Shown here: positions 1 through 7,015 of the stretch, in pieces | Layout: the number at the start of each line of letters is the position of its first letter | Position numbering within the stretch: position 1 is the stretch's first letter | NCBI GenBank assembly: GCA_964523295.1 | Contig: CAZGAH010000039.1 | Location: 1-37,038, forward strand | From: CAZGAH01 sp964523295 | GTDB lineage: Bacteria; Desulfobacterota; Desulfovibrionia; Desulfovibrionales; Desulfovibrionaceae | Direction: 5' to 3' | DNA: 37,038 bases | Translations under genes and position numbers: made by a program | The notes under the pieces: generated by a model | The model's input: the letters and a program-made list of their open reading frames with translations, nothing else | Told to the model about the DNA's origin: nothing | Database searches by the model: none

Positions 1-168
1 GGTCTGCACGCGCTCCAGGCCCAGGGCCTCGAACTGCAGGTAGGCCATGGTGCCGGTGGCGTCCTGGGTCAGGGTCTGATCAATCCGGATGGCGATTTCC
101 GTGCCCGGAGTCATCGTTCCGGACAGCAGATGTTTTCCGATGATTTTTTGCGTCACATTCAAGGTCAT
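1..168 (-). CDS. Aconitate hydratase, N-terminal part (runs off the left edge)
   Basis: The first 56 codons are present. The segment IDQTLTQDATGTMAYLQFEA is typical of the N-terminus of monomeric aconitases and related dehydratases, which isomerise citrate to isocitrate through a 4Fe-4S cluster. The cluster cysteines lie outside the window. Two ATGs are available at 174 and 168. The one at 168 is preferred because AGAGGAG sits at a normal distance before it and would almost touch the first. The gene lies 50 bp downstream of the small coiled-coil gene on the same strand, so co-transcription is possible. A homoaconitase or isopropylmalate dehydratase large subunit cannot be excluded from so short a piece. 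Confidence 0.8.
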   Translation of the reverse strand, partial: MTLNVTQKIIGKHLLSGTMTPGTEIAIRIDQTLTQDATGTMAYLQFEALGLERVQT

Positions 169-218
169 GGGCATTCTCCTCTTTCAGCAATAGCAGGCGT
201 CGGCGTACGTGGCGCGCG

Positions 219-509
219 CTATCGAAACATCAGTTCTTCGTAGCCCAGGCGCAGGCGGTTGGCCCGCTTGCGCCGGAATTCCATTTCCACCTCGAGCCGC
301 AGTTTTTCATGCTGGGCCGTAAATATTTCGCGCGCGTAGAATATCCCCGCCTTGTGATCCTCGCTGCTGCGCAAACGCCGGACCTCCTGCTCGCAGCGGA
401 GTTTTTGCCCCTCTAAATCCCGGTACTCCGCCTCCAGCGCTGCGATTTCTTCCGCACGCGCCTCCTCGTTTTCTTCCGAATCGGGTATGTTGGCGTTGTC
501 ATTCGTCAT
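219..509 (-). CDS. Small acidic coiled-coil protein, hypothetical
   Basis: A 96-residue protein. Residues 1-25 are acidic and probably disordered. Residues 25-90 are rich in Glu, Arg, Leu and Ala in a heptad-like pattern, suggesting one long helix or coiled coil. There is no signal peptide, membrane segment or cysteine. The start at 509 is chosen over an upstream ATG at 533 because GAGGAAG lies just before it. That start lies inside the last codons of the EPSP synthase-like gene, which ends at 499, so the two are probably translationally coupled. I do not recognise the family. The coupling suggests a partner of the upstream protein, but this is inference. Confidence 0.6.
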   Translation of the reverse strand: MTNDNANIPDSEENEEARAEEIAALEAEYRDLEGQKLRCEQEVRRLRSSEDHKAGIFYAREIFTAQHEKLRLEVEMEFRRKRANRLRLGYEELMFR

Positions 510-2316
510 GGGAACTTCCTCCGCTCTGGACACGAAATCGTCGCGGCTTCGGGGTCCCGGCCTGATCGGCCGCGACCTCGACGGTCTGTTCCTGCCTGGC
601 CTGGGCCTGGGCCAGCGCCTGCTCGGGCTTGGGCAGGGTGTTGAACAGTGGCCAGAAACCGGGCATCGAGGCGGTCACCGTACCGGGATTGGCCAGCAGC
701 AGACCGGAGCGTACGTACGACAACAGCGCACAGGCCAGGGTCCACGGCGCCGACGGGCTGGTCCAGGGGGTCAGCGGGGGTGGCGAGGCCGCGTTATTGA
801 AGGATTGCCCGGAGGCATCCTCTTGATCGGGGGCGGAGTCGGACTTCCGGGTCAGCTCCAGAAAGTCTCCGGCGTCGAGCGCGTCGAAGCCCAGGACGTC
901 GAGCAGGTCCCGGCAGCAGAGCATGTCTTCGGTCTGGCGGGGCGAGCGCACGCGCACGCCGCCCGGGGCCTGCCCTCGTTCGGTCAGCCCCAGCGCCAGG
1001 GCCAGCGACAAGGGGAAAAAGGCCGGGAAGGCGCCCCAGTCGAGTACGATTTCCTTGTGCGTGCTTTTCCCCAGACGCGAGGCCACGCCGGCGGAATCCG
1101 TTTCCACGTCGAGTCCGGCCGCAGCGAGTAGCTCCGTGGCCGTCCGCCATTCGGGCAGGTGCGCCGGCCAGAGTCCTTGCAGCCGCACCCGGCCTCCGGC
1201 GGGTTCGCGGCCGCGCAGCGGGCGGGCGAACAGGGGCAGAGCCAGCAGCGTGCAACTCAACAGGGAGTCCAGTCCGATCGCCGGGCGATCCGGAGGCATG
1301 GCCACACCAGGGGCGATGTAGAGCCGGCCGGCGGTCAGGTCGGCCTGCAGGCCGCACTGGTGAAGGAGGTCGACAACGCCGGCAAGCAGTTCCTGCAGCG
1401 GCGCGGCCCAGGGCTGCCCGGGCAGCCAGCGGAGCCGAAGCCCGGACGGGAAACGCGGGCTGGCGGCAACGAGCGCAATCAGGGCCTCCGGACTCAACTC
1501 CCGATGCAGGGTCAATTCGTCGGAGAACACGGCCGAGGATTCCAGACGAACCGGCGCGCCCGAGGAGCCGCGCGCCAGGGTGACCAGCCGCGCGCCCAGT
1601 GCCGGCAGGATCGACGACAAGGGATCGAGATCGAGCATTTTGAGATACGCGCCCCCGGTGAGCTTCATCCGGCCGGGCGTTGTGGTGGCCATGAACAGCA
1701 GGCTGTAGAAATTCAGCGGGTCGTCGCCTGCGTAGACGGTCTTGTCCGTGAACTCGAGTTGCGCCCCGCCGCGGTTCTTGATGCCGTCATCGTCCCAGTA
1801 CAGGCGACCGCCGACCTGGTTGAAGGCCTTTATCAGATCGATCATCGGATCGTTGGCCAGGGCCCCGGCGAGTTCCCAGGGGGTGTCGGAGGTTACGCCG
1901 AGCACGGTCCAGAGTCGGGCCGTCGCTGTCGAGACCGGGCCGGGCATGTCCACGGCCATGGGGCCGCTTCTGGGCCGCAGGACAAAGCCCCGCTGCGGCG
2001 ACGCCTCTTCGGCGCCTTTGCCGGCGTGCCGTCCGGGCTCCTGACGCGCCAGCTCCTGCGCCAGGAGAAACATCTGTCGCCAGATTTTGCGTCCTGCCGC
2101 CGCAGAGGGCGCCGCGACGTCCCAGATGCCGCGCAAGCGTTTTTCCAGTTCCGCCCAGGCGCGTCCAGGGCTGCGTTGTTGCGTCCCCGGAGGGACGAGT
2201 TCGTCGCGCAGGCGGGCCAACAGGCGGCTACGCCGGGCCAGCGTATCGACGAGGTGTCTGTCCAGGGCCGCCAGTTCATCGGCCGCCCCTCTTTTTCCAC
2301 GGTTCTTGTCGTGCAT
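499..2316 (-). CDS. Chorismate mutase-like/EPSP synthase-like fusion, probable pseudoenzyme
   Basis: About 605 residues. Residues 10-100 look like an AroQ-type chorismate mutase helix bundle (DELAALDRHLVDTLARRSRL, then a second long helix). From about residue 125 the fold markers are those of EPSP synthase (AroA, shikimate pathway), in the right order but with altered motifs. The N-terminal PGSKS motif is replaced by MPGPVSTAT. The GNSGTxxR segment has become AGDDPLNFYSLLF. The KESDR segment has become RSPRQTED. The residues that bind shikimate phosphate and PEP are therefore mostly absent, so I infer a regulatory or structural role, not catalysis. The C-terminus (about 60 residues) is unrelated to AroA. 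The start at 2316 is where the helix bundle begins; an open frame continues upstream without similarity. It precedes the coiled-coil gene and overlaps it by 11 bp. Confidence 0.6.
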   Translation of the reverse strand: MHDKNRGKRGAADELAALDRHLVDTLARRSRLLARLRDELVPPGTQQRSPGRAWAELEKRLRGIWDVAAPSAAAGRKIWRQMFLLAQELARQEPGRHAGKGAEEASPQRGFVLRPRSGPMAVDMPGPVSTATARLWTVLGVTSDTPWELAGALANDPMIDLIKAFNQVGGRLYWDDDGIKNRGGAQLEFTDKTVYAGDDPLNFYSLLFMATTTPGRMKLTGGAYLKMLDLDPLSSILPALGARLVTLARGSSGAPVRLESSAVFSDELTLHRELSPEALIALVAASPRFPSGLRLRWLPGQPWAAPLQELLAGVVDLLHQCGLQADLTAGRLYIAPGVAMPPDRPAIGLDSLLSCTLLALPLFARPLRGREPAGGRVRLQGLWPAHLPEWRTATELLAAAGLDVETDSAGVASRLGKSTHKEIVLDWGAFPAFFPLSLALALGLTERGQAPGGVRVRSPRQTEDMLCCRDLLDVLGFDALDAGDFLELTRKSDSAPDQEDASGQSFNNAASPPPLTPWTSPSAPWTLACALLSYVRSGLLLANPGTVTASMPGFWPLFNTLPKPEQALAQAQARQEQTVEVAADQAGTPKPRRFRVQSGGSSHDE

Positions 2317-2493
2317 TTGTCCGTCATTCCTCTCCGAAAAGTCCGTACTCCCTAGCCTGAAACCCGCTACGGGGCAAGCCTCGTGCAGCCGCGGCAGCCG
2401 CTTTTTCTGCGCGCCCACGGACGGCATGGGAGAGAAGACCTGGGGCGGCGCAGGCAAGCGGTCTTTCGTGTCTCCCCGACCAGCCCGCATCGC

Positions 2494-3840
2494 TCAGTGC
2501 GGCCGCTTTGCCTCTGAGGCTTGAGTCAGGGCTATTCTGGCCTGATCGGGACGATCTTTCAGCAACCCCGCAAGGCTGACATTGTGCGGGCTCTCCGCGG
2601 TCAAGTCTGCAAGCGCAAGGAGCACCGCCTCGACCTGCCGGTCGGCATCGCCGCGCGCTGGCGGCAGCTCGGCCGCCCCTTCGCGCAGCAGGCAGTCGAT
2701 TACGTCCTTGACGCGGACGCCGTCCGGCGCGCGCAACAGCGTAAAGGATTCGCCGTGCTCGTCCTGGAGCCTGGCCACGAGGTCCCCGGCCTCCAGTGCG
2801 TGTACAATCCTGCGGATGAGCACCGGAGGCAGGGCCGTAGTTGCCTGGAGCTGCTCCAGGGTCAGGGCCTTGCCACCGGTCTCGAGCCGTTGCCCCAGTA
2901 GCAACGCCAGGCTCAGGGCGCCGCGCAGGCGTTGCTCCATGCTGACGTCGGCGTATTTTTTTGCGCTCTCCAGCGCGCGCATGTTCTGGAAGATGAAACA
3001 CATCTCCGCCCCGAGGAGCACGATGGACCAGCTGACATAGACCCAGATCAGAAACAGGGGCAACTGCGCAAAGCTGCCGTAGATGGCGTTGAAGTTGGCC
3101 ACGCCGATCTGGAAGCCGATGTACAGCCACTGGGCCAGCTGCCAGACCGTGCCGGCGATGACGGCGCTGAACAAGGCCGGCAGGAAGCGCACCCGCGTAT
3201 TCGGCAACAGGAGGTACATGAAGACGAGCACCAGCCAGATCATCAGATACGGCGCGAGCTTGAGTAGGAATACGTAGGCCTGGCCGCCGATGGAATTGCT
3301 GAGCAGGGATTGCACGAAGGCATAGTTGTGCAGGCTCGCCGTGATGCTCAGCGCGGCCACGGCAAGGATGGGAACGATGAGAATGGTCGAGACGTAGTCC
3401 GTGATCTTGCGGGCGAGCGTACGCCCGCGCTCCACGGCCCAGATGGCGTTGAACGTGCTCTCGATGCTCGCCAGCAGACTGATGGCCGTAAAAAAAAGAA
3501 AGATCACTCCCAGGGTGCCCAGCGTGCCGACATTGGTCTTTTCGATGTAGCCCAGGATCTGATCGACCACGGCCTCCCGACCAGCCAGGACATTGAGCAG
3601 CAGTGTCCGGATNNNNNNNNNNAACTCCGTGCGCTGAAAGCCCAGGCCCTTGAGCACGGAAAAGGCCACGGCCAGCAGGGGCACGATCGACAGGACCGTC
3701 GTGTACGTGAGCGCCGAGGCATGAAGAAAAAGCCGGTCTTTGAGAAAGGCGTCGAGAAGCAGGGCGAACCAGCGCCTGAAGAGGACGGCGCCAGCGCAGA
3801 GGGCTTTCATGGTCGGTTGCATCGGGATGGCTCGTGTCAT
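2494..3840 (-). CDS. YihY/BrkB-family inner membrane protein, interrupted by an assembly gap
   Basis: A 448-codon frame with about six membrane helices in the first 290 residues and a soluble winged-helix-like C-terminus. This is the layout of the YihY/BrkB (UPF0761) family, once mislabelled ribonuclease BN. Recognisable segments are LTYTTVLSIVPLLAVAFSV near the N-terminus and LFSAVIAGTVWQLAQWLYIG and YGSFAQLPLFLIWVYVSW further on. The molecular function of the family is not settled. Ten N at 3613-3622 fall after GFQRTE and before IRTLLLNV. Family proteins need only about one residue there, and the frame is kept, so the gene is probably intact. No clear ribosome site marks the start; ATGs at 3840, 3822 and 3810 are all possible. 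Confidence 0.85.
   Translation of the reverse strand: MTRAIPMQPTMKALCAGAVLFRRWFALLLDAFLKDRLFLHASALTYTTVLSIVPLLAVAFSVLKGLGFQRTEXXXXIRTLLLNVLAGREAVVDQILGYIEKTNVGTLGTLGVIFLFFTAISLLASIESTFNAIWAVERGRTLARKITDYVSTILIVPILAVAALSITASLHNYAFVQSLLSNSIGGQAYVFLLKLAPYLMIWLVLVFMYLLLPNTRVRFLPALFSAVIAGTVWQLAQWLYIGFQIGVANFNAIYGSFAQLPLFLIWVYVSWSIVLLGAEMCFIFQNMRALESAKKYADVSMEQRLRGALSLALLLGQRLETGGKALTLEQLQATTALPPVLIRRIVHALEAGDLVARLQDEHGESFTLLRAPDGVRVKDVIDCLLREGAAELPPARGDADRQVEAVLLALADLTAESPHNVSLAGLLKDRPDQARIALTQASEAKRPH
3613..3622. other. Assembly gap (ten N) inside the YihY gene
   Basis: A run of exactly ten N. The coding frame is the same on both sides. The flanking residues (GFQRTE and IRTLLLNV) fit a family alignment with one codon between them, so the true missing length may be a single base. 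Confidence 0.95.
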
Positions 3841-4215
3841 GGCACAGGGTCGAGCTGAATCGGTGACGGGCGCAACCGCCCGGACAGGCCGAAGCGGAGT
3901 TCCCGTCCGGCGTATTCCTGCCCTGTTTCCGGGGGGGGGCGGCAGCCACGTCGCAGCCGGTCGTCACCCCCGCGGAGTATGAACCTTTGCCCAGGCCAGG
4001 GCAAGGAAAAACCAAACCGGAAGACCCGACCGGCCGTGCCGATGCCGCGCGGAGGTGGCGGCCTCTCCGGGATGCCTTTTCCGATCAGACGCAAAGACAT
4101 GATAGTGCAATCCACGCCAACGCGCCGCCCCCCCCTACTGTTAAGCGAGGCTGAATCCTGTTTGCCCCTCCCGCGACGTCAAATGCGTCAGCCCTGCAAT
4201 CCGCGCAAACACATC
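3841..4215. other. Intergenic region between yihY and tatA
   Basis: About 375 bp separating divergent genes. It is GC-rich with several C or G homopolymer runs (for example near 3930 and 4127). I see no convincing gene, tRNA or repeat. The tatA promoter begins just after it; a promoter for yihY must lie here but I cannot pick one with confidence. Confidence 0.5.
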
Positions 4216-4244
4216 TTGACCGCCCCCCCTGGCCCGGCTATAGA
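4216..4244 (+). promoter_or_regulatory. Predicted sigma-70 promoter of tatA
   Basis: TTGACC (4216-4221) and TATAGA (4239-4244) are separated by exactly 17 bp. The -10 lies about 35 bp before the tatA start codon, which has a strong GGAGGTG ribosome site. Confidence 0.65.
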
Positions 4245-4279
4245 GCACGTGGCGGCATAGCACGCCTGGAGGTGGCATC

Positions 4280-4498
4280 ATGATCGGCGGCATCGGCATC
4301 TGGGAACTTCTGCTTATTCTGATCATCGTACTGGTGATTTTCGGCGCGAACAAACTGCCCGAACTCGGCGGCGGGCTCGGTCGCGACATCAAAAATTTCA
4401 AAAAGGCGACGAGCGAGCCGGAAGAAATCGAAGTCGGCCCGAAGAAAACCCACGAGCCGGTCCGGCCCGGGGATCACCACGACGAACCCAAGAGCTAA
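4280..4498 (+). CDS. tatA: Sec-independent translocase protein TatA/TatE
   Basis: A 72-residue protein with one N-terminal membrane helix (residues 6-21), the FGANKLPELGGGLGRDIKNFKK hinge and amphipathic helix, and a charged tail. This is the standard TatA build, the pore-forming part of the twin-arginine translocase, which exports folded proteins. GGAGGTG precedes the ATG at 4280. No tatB or tatC follows; the gene stands alone next to a decayed mobile region, so the other Tat genes must be elsewhere. TatB is less likely because the protein is short and the FG-x-x-KLPEL signature is TatA-like. Confidence 0.93.
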   Translation: MIGGIGIWELLLILIIVLVIFGANKLPELGGGLGRDIKNFKKATSEPEEIEVGPKKTHEPVRPGDHHDEPKS

Positions 4499-4837
4499 AG
4501 CATTTGTACGCGCTCACAGGATTCTGGCTTTTTCTAGAAATTGATAATATTCCATCCATGGACATTCAGATTGACATCGCCTGTCCCTATTCCGCGGACA
4601 AGCTCGTGTCCGAGTCGTGGCCGATGCTCGACACTAATTCAGCGGCTAGTGAGAAGCAAAATATGCTTTCCCTATAATTCGCTGAATTGACACCAAAACG
4701 CTTCCTGAGGAGTCTGGTTTCATCGATCAGGGTGAGAACCCGCTCATGGGGACTTCCAGGGAAAGAATTCCCCGCCCTGTAAAGCGGAGGTTTTTGTCCT
4801 GCTGAAAGATCAGGATAAGGCCGTTACATGCATCAGG
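4499..4837. other. Intergenic debris region at the edge of the tRNA-Leu island
   Basis: About 340 bp. It contains an open frame of 39 codons (ATG at 4558, stop at 4675-4677; begins MDIQIDIACPYSADKL) that I do not recognise. It also holds a 9-bp inverted repeat AATTCAGCG/CGCTGAATT (4636-4644 and 4680-4688) enclosing a small AAGCA/TGCTT hairpin. Composition is less GC-rich than the flanks. I read it as remnant sequence, not a working gene. Confidence 0.4.
4636..4688. repeat. 9-bp inverted repeat with nested hairpin
   Basis: AATTCAGCG at 4636-4644 and its reverse complement at 4680-4688, 35 bp apart, with AAGCA/TGCTT inside. It could be a stem-loop or a remnant element end. No T-tract follows on the plus strand, so it is not a convincing terminator. 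Confidence 0.5.
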
Positions 4838-5239
4838 GTGTCACCCGCTAATTCTGATAAGCCGCCCTCAAGCGACAGCCCGTTCATGCCTAAACCCAGG
4901 GAAAAGAAAGTCGATCGACCTCCCAAGACAAAGGCCGCACGGAAGCGCAAGGGGGTTCGACAACTATGTCTACGGTCCACCGAGATCAAAGAAGTATTCT
5001 CAGCGCCGTGCTCTTGCGGTTACACAGCGTTACGCGATCCCCAGCCCTATTCTATCCATCAGCATGTCAAATTGCCGTCCATTTTGCCTGATGTCGGGCA
5101 TAGTATTCTCTACCGCGTTCATTGCGCTGGCTGCGGCACCCGTCTCAAGGCGCTCATTCCGCGCGAAAGACGCTTTGGGTATGGTCCGCGGATCCGTCAA
5201 TCGTGCGGCATCCACGGCGACAGCGGGCGCGCGGTGTAA
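4838..5239 (+). pseudogene. IS66-family transposase, N-terminal fragment
   Basis: A frame of 133 codons from a GTG. It matches the N-terminal part of IS66 transposases (TnpC): the conserved NSDKPPSSDSPF segment, a basic linker, then a zinc-finger-like pair CSCG and CAGCG around HQHVKLPSI, and FGYGPRIR followed by GIHGDSGRAV. A complete TnpC is roughly 450-500 residues, so the leucine-zipper start and the whole catalytic domain are missing. The fragment ends where a C-terminal IS66 fragment on the opposite strand begins (about 5250). It is part of the decayed island at tRNA-Leu and surely inactive. Confidence 0.75.
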
Positions 5240-5249
5240 GAGACTTCCC

Positions 5250-5540
5250 CTCGGCATGATAGTTCGTCGGCGCTTCGCCGTTTCCTTGCAAAAATAGCCA
5301 TAAATTCTCCATCTCGCTTCGCAACCGACTCACGAACTTTCCGGCCTCGTCTGACCGTTCATGGAAAATGGTCAGCAGGCGAATGAAACGGGTATAGAAC
5401 ATGTTCCACCCGCCCACCGTGGCGAGGCCTTGGCCATGTGGCGTAGCTGCCTCAACTCCTTCCAAGCCCAGAGACCACAACGGGCCAGTTCCTTGTCGCC
5501 CAGCTCGGAAAGCCCCTTGGCTTCGCGAATGAGATGAGCC
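5250..5540 (-). pseudogene. IS66-family transposase, C-terminal fragment, inverted and frameshifted
   Basis: Read on the minus strand, 5540-5430 encodes HLIREAKGLSELGDKELA followed by WAWKELRQLRHMAKA. After a frame change near 5425, a second frame encodes RSDEAGKFVSRLRSEMENLW and then PTNYHAE. These are consecutive blocks of the IS66 DDE domain C-terminus, ending at the usual PTNNxAER motif (here altered to NYHAE). It abuts the truncated integrase at about 5541 and meets the N-terminal IS66 fragment, which runs the other way, at about 5245. So either one element was internally inverted or two related elements collided. No function remains. Confidence 0.75.
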
Positions 5541-6466
5541 TTTCTCGCTCATAGGGCTGAGCGATGTCCGCAATGGCAGAAACACGTATTTCCCTTTGCC
5601 GGTCAAAGGCTTGATTTCCTCCAGGATCGCCAGGGCCTGCGTTGAAAGCGGGACAATGTGGTTCGTGTCCATCTTCTCGGCAGGGATACGCCCCTCGGCT
5701 TGTTCCATGTCGATTTCAGAACACTCGGCCTTGCGGAGTTCTTCCGGCCGGACGAACGCAATGGGGGCCAACCGCAAGGCGTAGCGCATGAAGACGCTGC
5801 CCTGATATTCGTCGATGTCGCGCAGGAGCCTGGAAACCATTTTCGGCTCGATGATCGAAGCATGATGCTTGACTCTCCTGGGAGGCAATGCGCCTTTCAA
5901 GTCGGCAGCGGGATCGCGTTCAGCTCGACCTGTAGCGATGGCGTAGCGAAAGACTGCGCCCGTACCCCAAGCCGGCACTTGGTGATGTCATGCGCTCCAC
6001 GCGCTTCGACGCGGCGAATGGTCGTCAATATCTCCGGGGCAGTGACAATGGGCTTACCCCCCCCCAGCCAGGGGAAGATATCTGTCTCGAAGCGATGCAG
6101 AACTTTTTCCGCGTACGACTCCGACCAGCGCGGGCTTGTCTTGGCGTACCATTCGCGGGTTAGGGCCTCGAAGGGATTGGCCGCGGTCACTGCCTTGGCC
6201 TGCTGCTCTTCTCGCGCCCTGGCCGGATCGATGCCTTGCGTCAGCAGACGGCGTGCTTCGTCGCGTCGTTGACGTGCTTCCTTCAGGGGCCTGTGAGGGT
6301 AGGCGCCCAAAAATACCATCTTTGCCACGCCGGCAATGCGATACCGGAAGCGCCACCGCTTTCCCCCTGCCGGCGCAATTTCCAGGTTCAGACCACGTTC
6401 ATCAGCGATACGTATCAGGTTGGGACCGGGTTTCAGATTCTTTCCGGCAGTTTCGGTCAGGGCCAT
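5541..6466 (-). pseudogene. P4-type tyrosine integrase, frameshifted and truncated
   Basis: The start at 6466 (MALTETAGKNLKPG) and the segment LNLEIAPAGGKRWRFRYR are the DUF4102-type N-terminal arm-binding domain of P4-like integrases. A core-binding domain follows (FEALTREWYAKTSPRWSESY). Near 5960 the frame shifts: GAHDITK in one frame continues as AVFRYAIATGRAERDPAADL in another. The catalytic domain starts well (MRYALRLAPIAFVRPEEL, with R in place) but stops after KYVF and PMSE at about 5545, where IS66 sequence takes over. The H-x-x-R box and the tyrosine are gone. It reads away from the 3' end of tRNA-Leu, the usual layout of tRNA-targeted islands. It cannot be active. Confidence 0.88.
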
Positions 6467-6549
6467 GTGAGTAACCGCCGAAAGCAATGTTTGATGCGGG
6501 CTGACGGTGTTATTCCCGGGGTCTTGTGAGTAGCCGTCCTGTTACTCAC
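6467..6549. repeat. Three GTGAGTA repeats around the integrase start
   Basis: GTGAGTAACCG at 6467-6477, directly next to the integrase start codon; GTGAGTAGCCG at 6526-6536; and the inverted copy TACTCAC at 6543-6549. The last two form an inverted pair 10 bp apart. They lie where integrase transcription should start and may be binding sites of an island regulator or excisionase. The function is inferred. Confidence 0.5.
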
Positions 6550-6593
6550 GAAGTTATTCACTCAAGACGTGTATGTCATGGACGCAAACGCAC

Positions 6594-6630
6594 GAAGCCG
6601 GACCATTACTGGCCCGGCTTCAATATTTTT
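6594..6630 (+). terminator. Rho-independent terminator
   Basis: GAAGCCGG (6594-6601) pairs with CCGGCTTC (6614-6621) and is followed by AATATTTTTT on the plus strand. No plus-strand gene ends just before it, so it may be a remnant or may shield tRNA-Leu from reading in the island. Confidence 0.6.
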
Positions 6631-6672
6631 TCAGGGGTTCAAGCCCGTTCTGGACTTCCCTGGACTGTGCTT

Positions 6673-6759
6673 TGGTGCCGAAGAGAGGACTCGAACCTCC
6701 ACGGAGTTGCCCCCACTAGACCCTGAACCTAGCGTGTCTACCAGTTCCACCACTTCGGC
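6673..6759 (-). tRNA. tRNA-Leu (anticodon CAG)
   Basis: An 87-nt gene including an encoded CCA. The acceptor stem GCCGAAG (5' end at 6759) pairs with CUUCGGC. The anticodon stem CUAGG/UCUAG encloses UUCAGGG, giving anticodon CAG. A long variable arm (GUGGGGGCAACUCCG region) marks a class II leucine tRNA, and the T arm carries GGUUCGAGUCC. The integrase remnant lies just beyond its 3' end in the same direction, so this tRNA is the probable attachment site of the decayed island. Confidence 0.95.
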
Positions 6760-6770
6760 AGCCAGAGGAG

Positions 6771-6799
6771 AATCTATCTGACCTCCCGGTGCCTGGCAA
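6771..6799 (-). promoter_or_regulatory. Predicted promoter of tRNA-Leu
   Basis: On the minus strand TTGCCA (6799-6794) and TAGATT (6776-6771) are 17 bp apart, and the mature tRNA begins 11 bp after the -10 box, leaving a very short leader. Confidence 0.5.
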
Positions 6800-6911
6800 G
6801 CTTTTTTTTGCGTTCTGAAGATTTTTTTTTCAAGCCTGCGGCATCTTTCTGGCGAAGACGTGACGGATTCAGCTGGGAGGCCTGTTCGTGGCGGTCAAGG
6901 GTAAAAAGCCG

Positions 6912-6941
6912 TTGCACGGCTGGCGCCAACAGCGCTATAGT
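6912..6941 (+). promoter_or_regulatory. Predicted promoter of the class I aldolase gene
   Basis: TTGCAC (6912-6917) and TATAGT (6936-6941) with an 18-bp spacer, about 75 bp before the aldolase start. Confidence 0.5.
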
Positions 6942-7015
6942 CCGGGCGTAGTAGTGACGTAAGGGGGGGCGGGGCCATTCGGGGCGGTTCATGTCTACAG
7001 CGAGGAAAAAAGACG

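Noticed and set aside
2324..4015. A 563-codon minus-strand frame overlapping yihY
   Set aside because: It is a second frame of the same strand across yihY; the product is Arg/Pro/Ala-rich and lacks motifs, while the yihY frame has real membrane helices.
6903..6920. Minus-strand terminator GCCGT/ACGGC with five T
   Set aside because: The stem is only 5 bp, it overlaps the likely aldolase promoter, and no minus-strand gene ends there.
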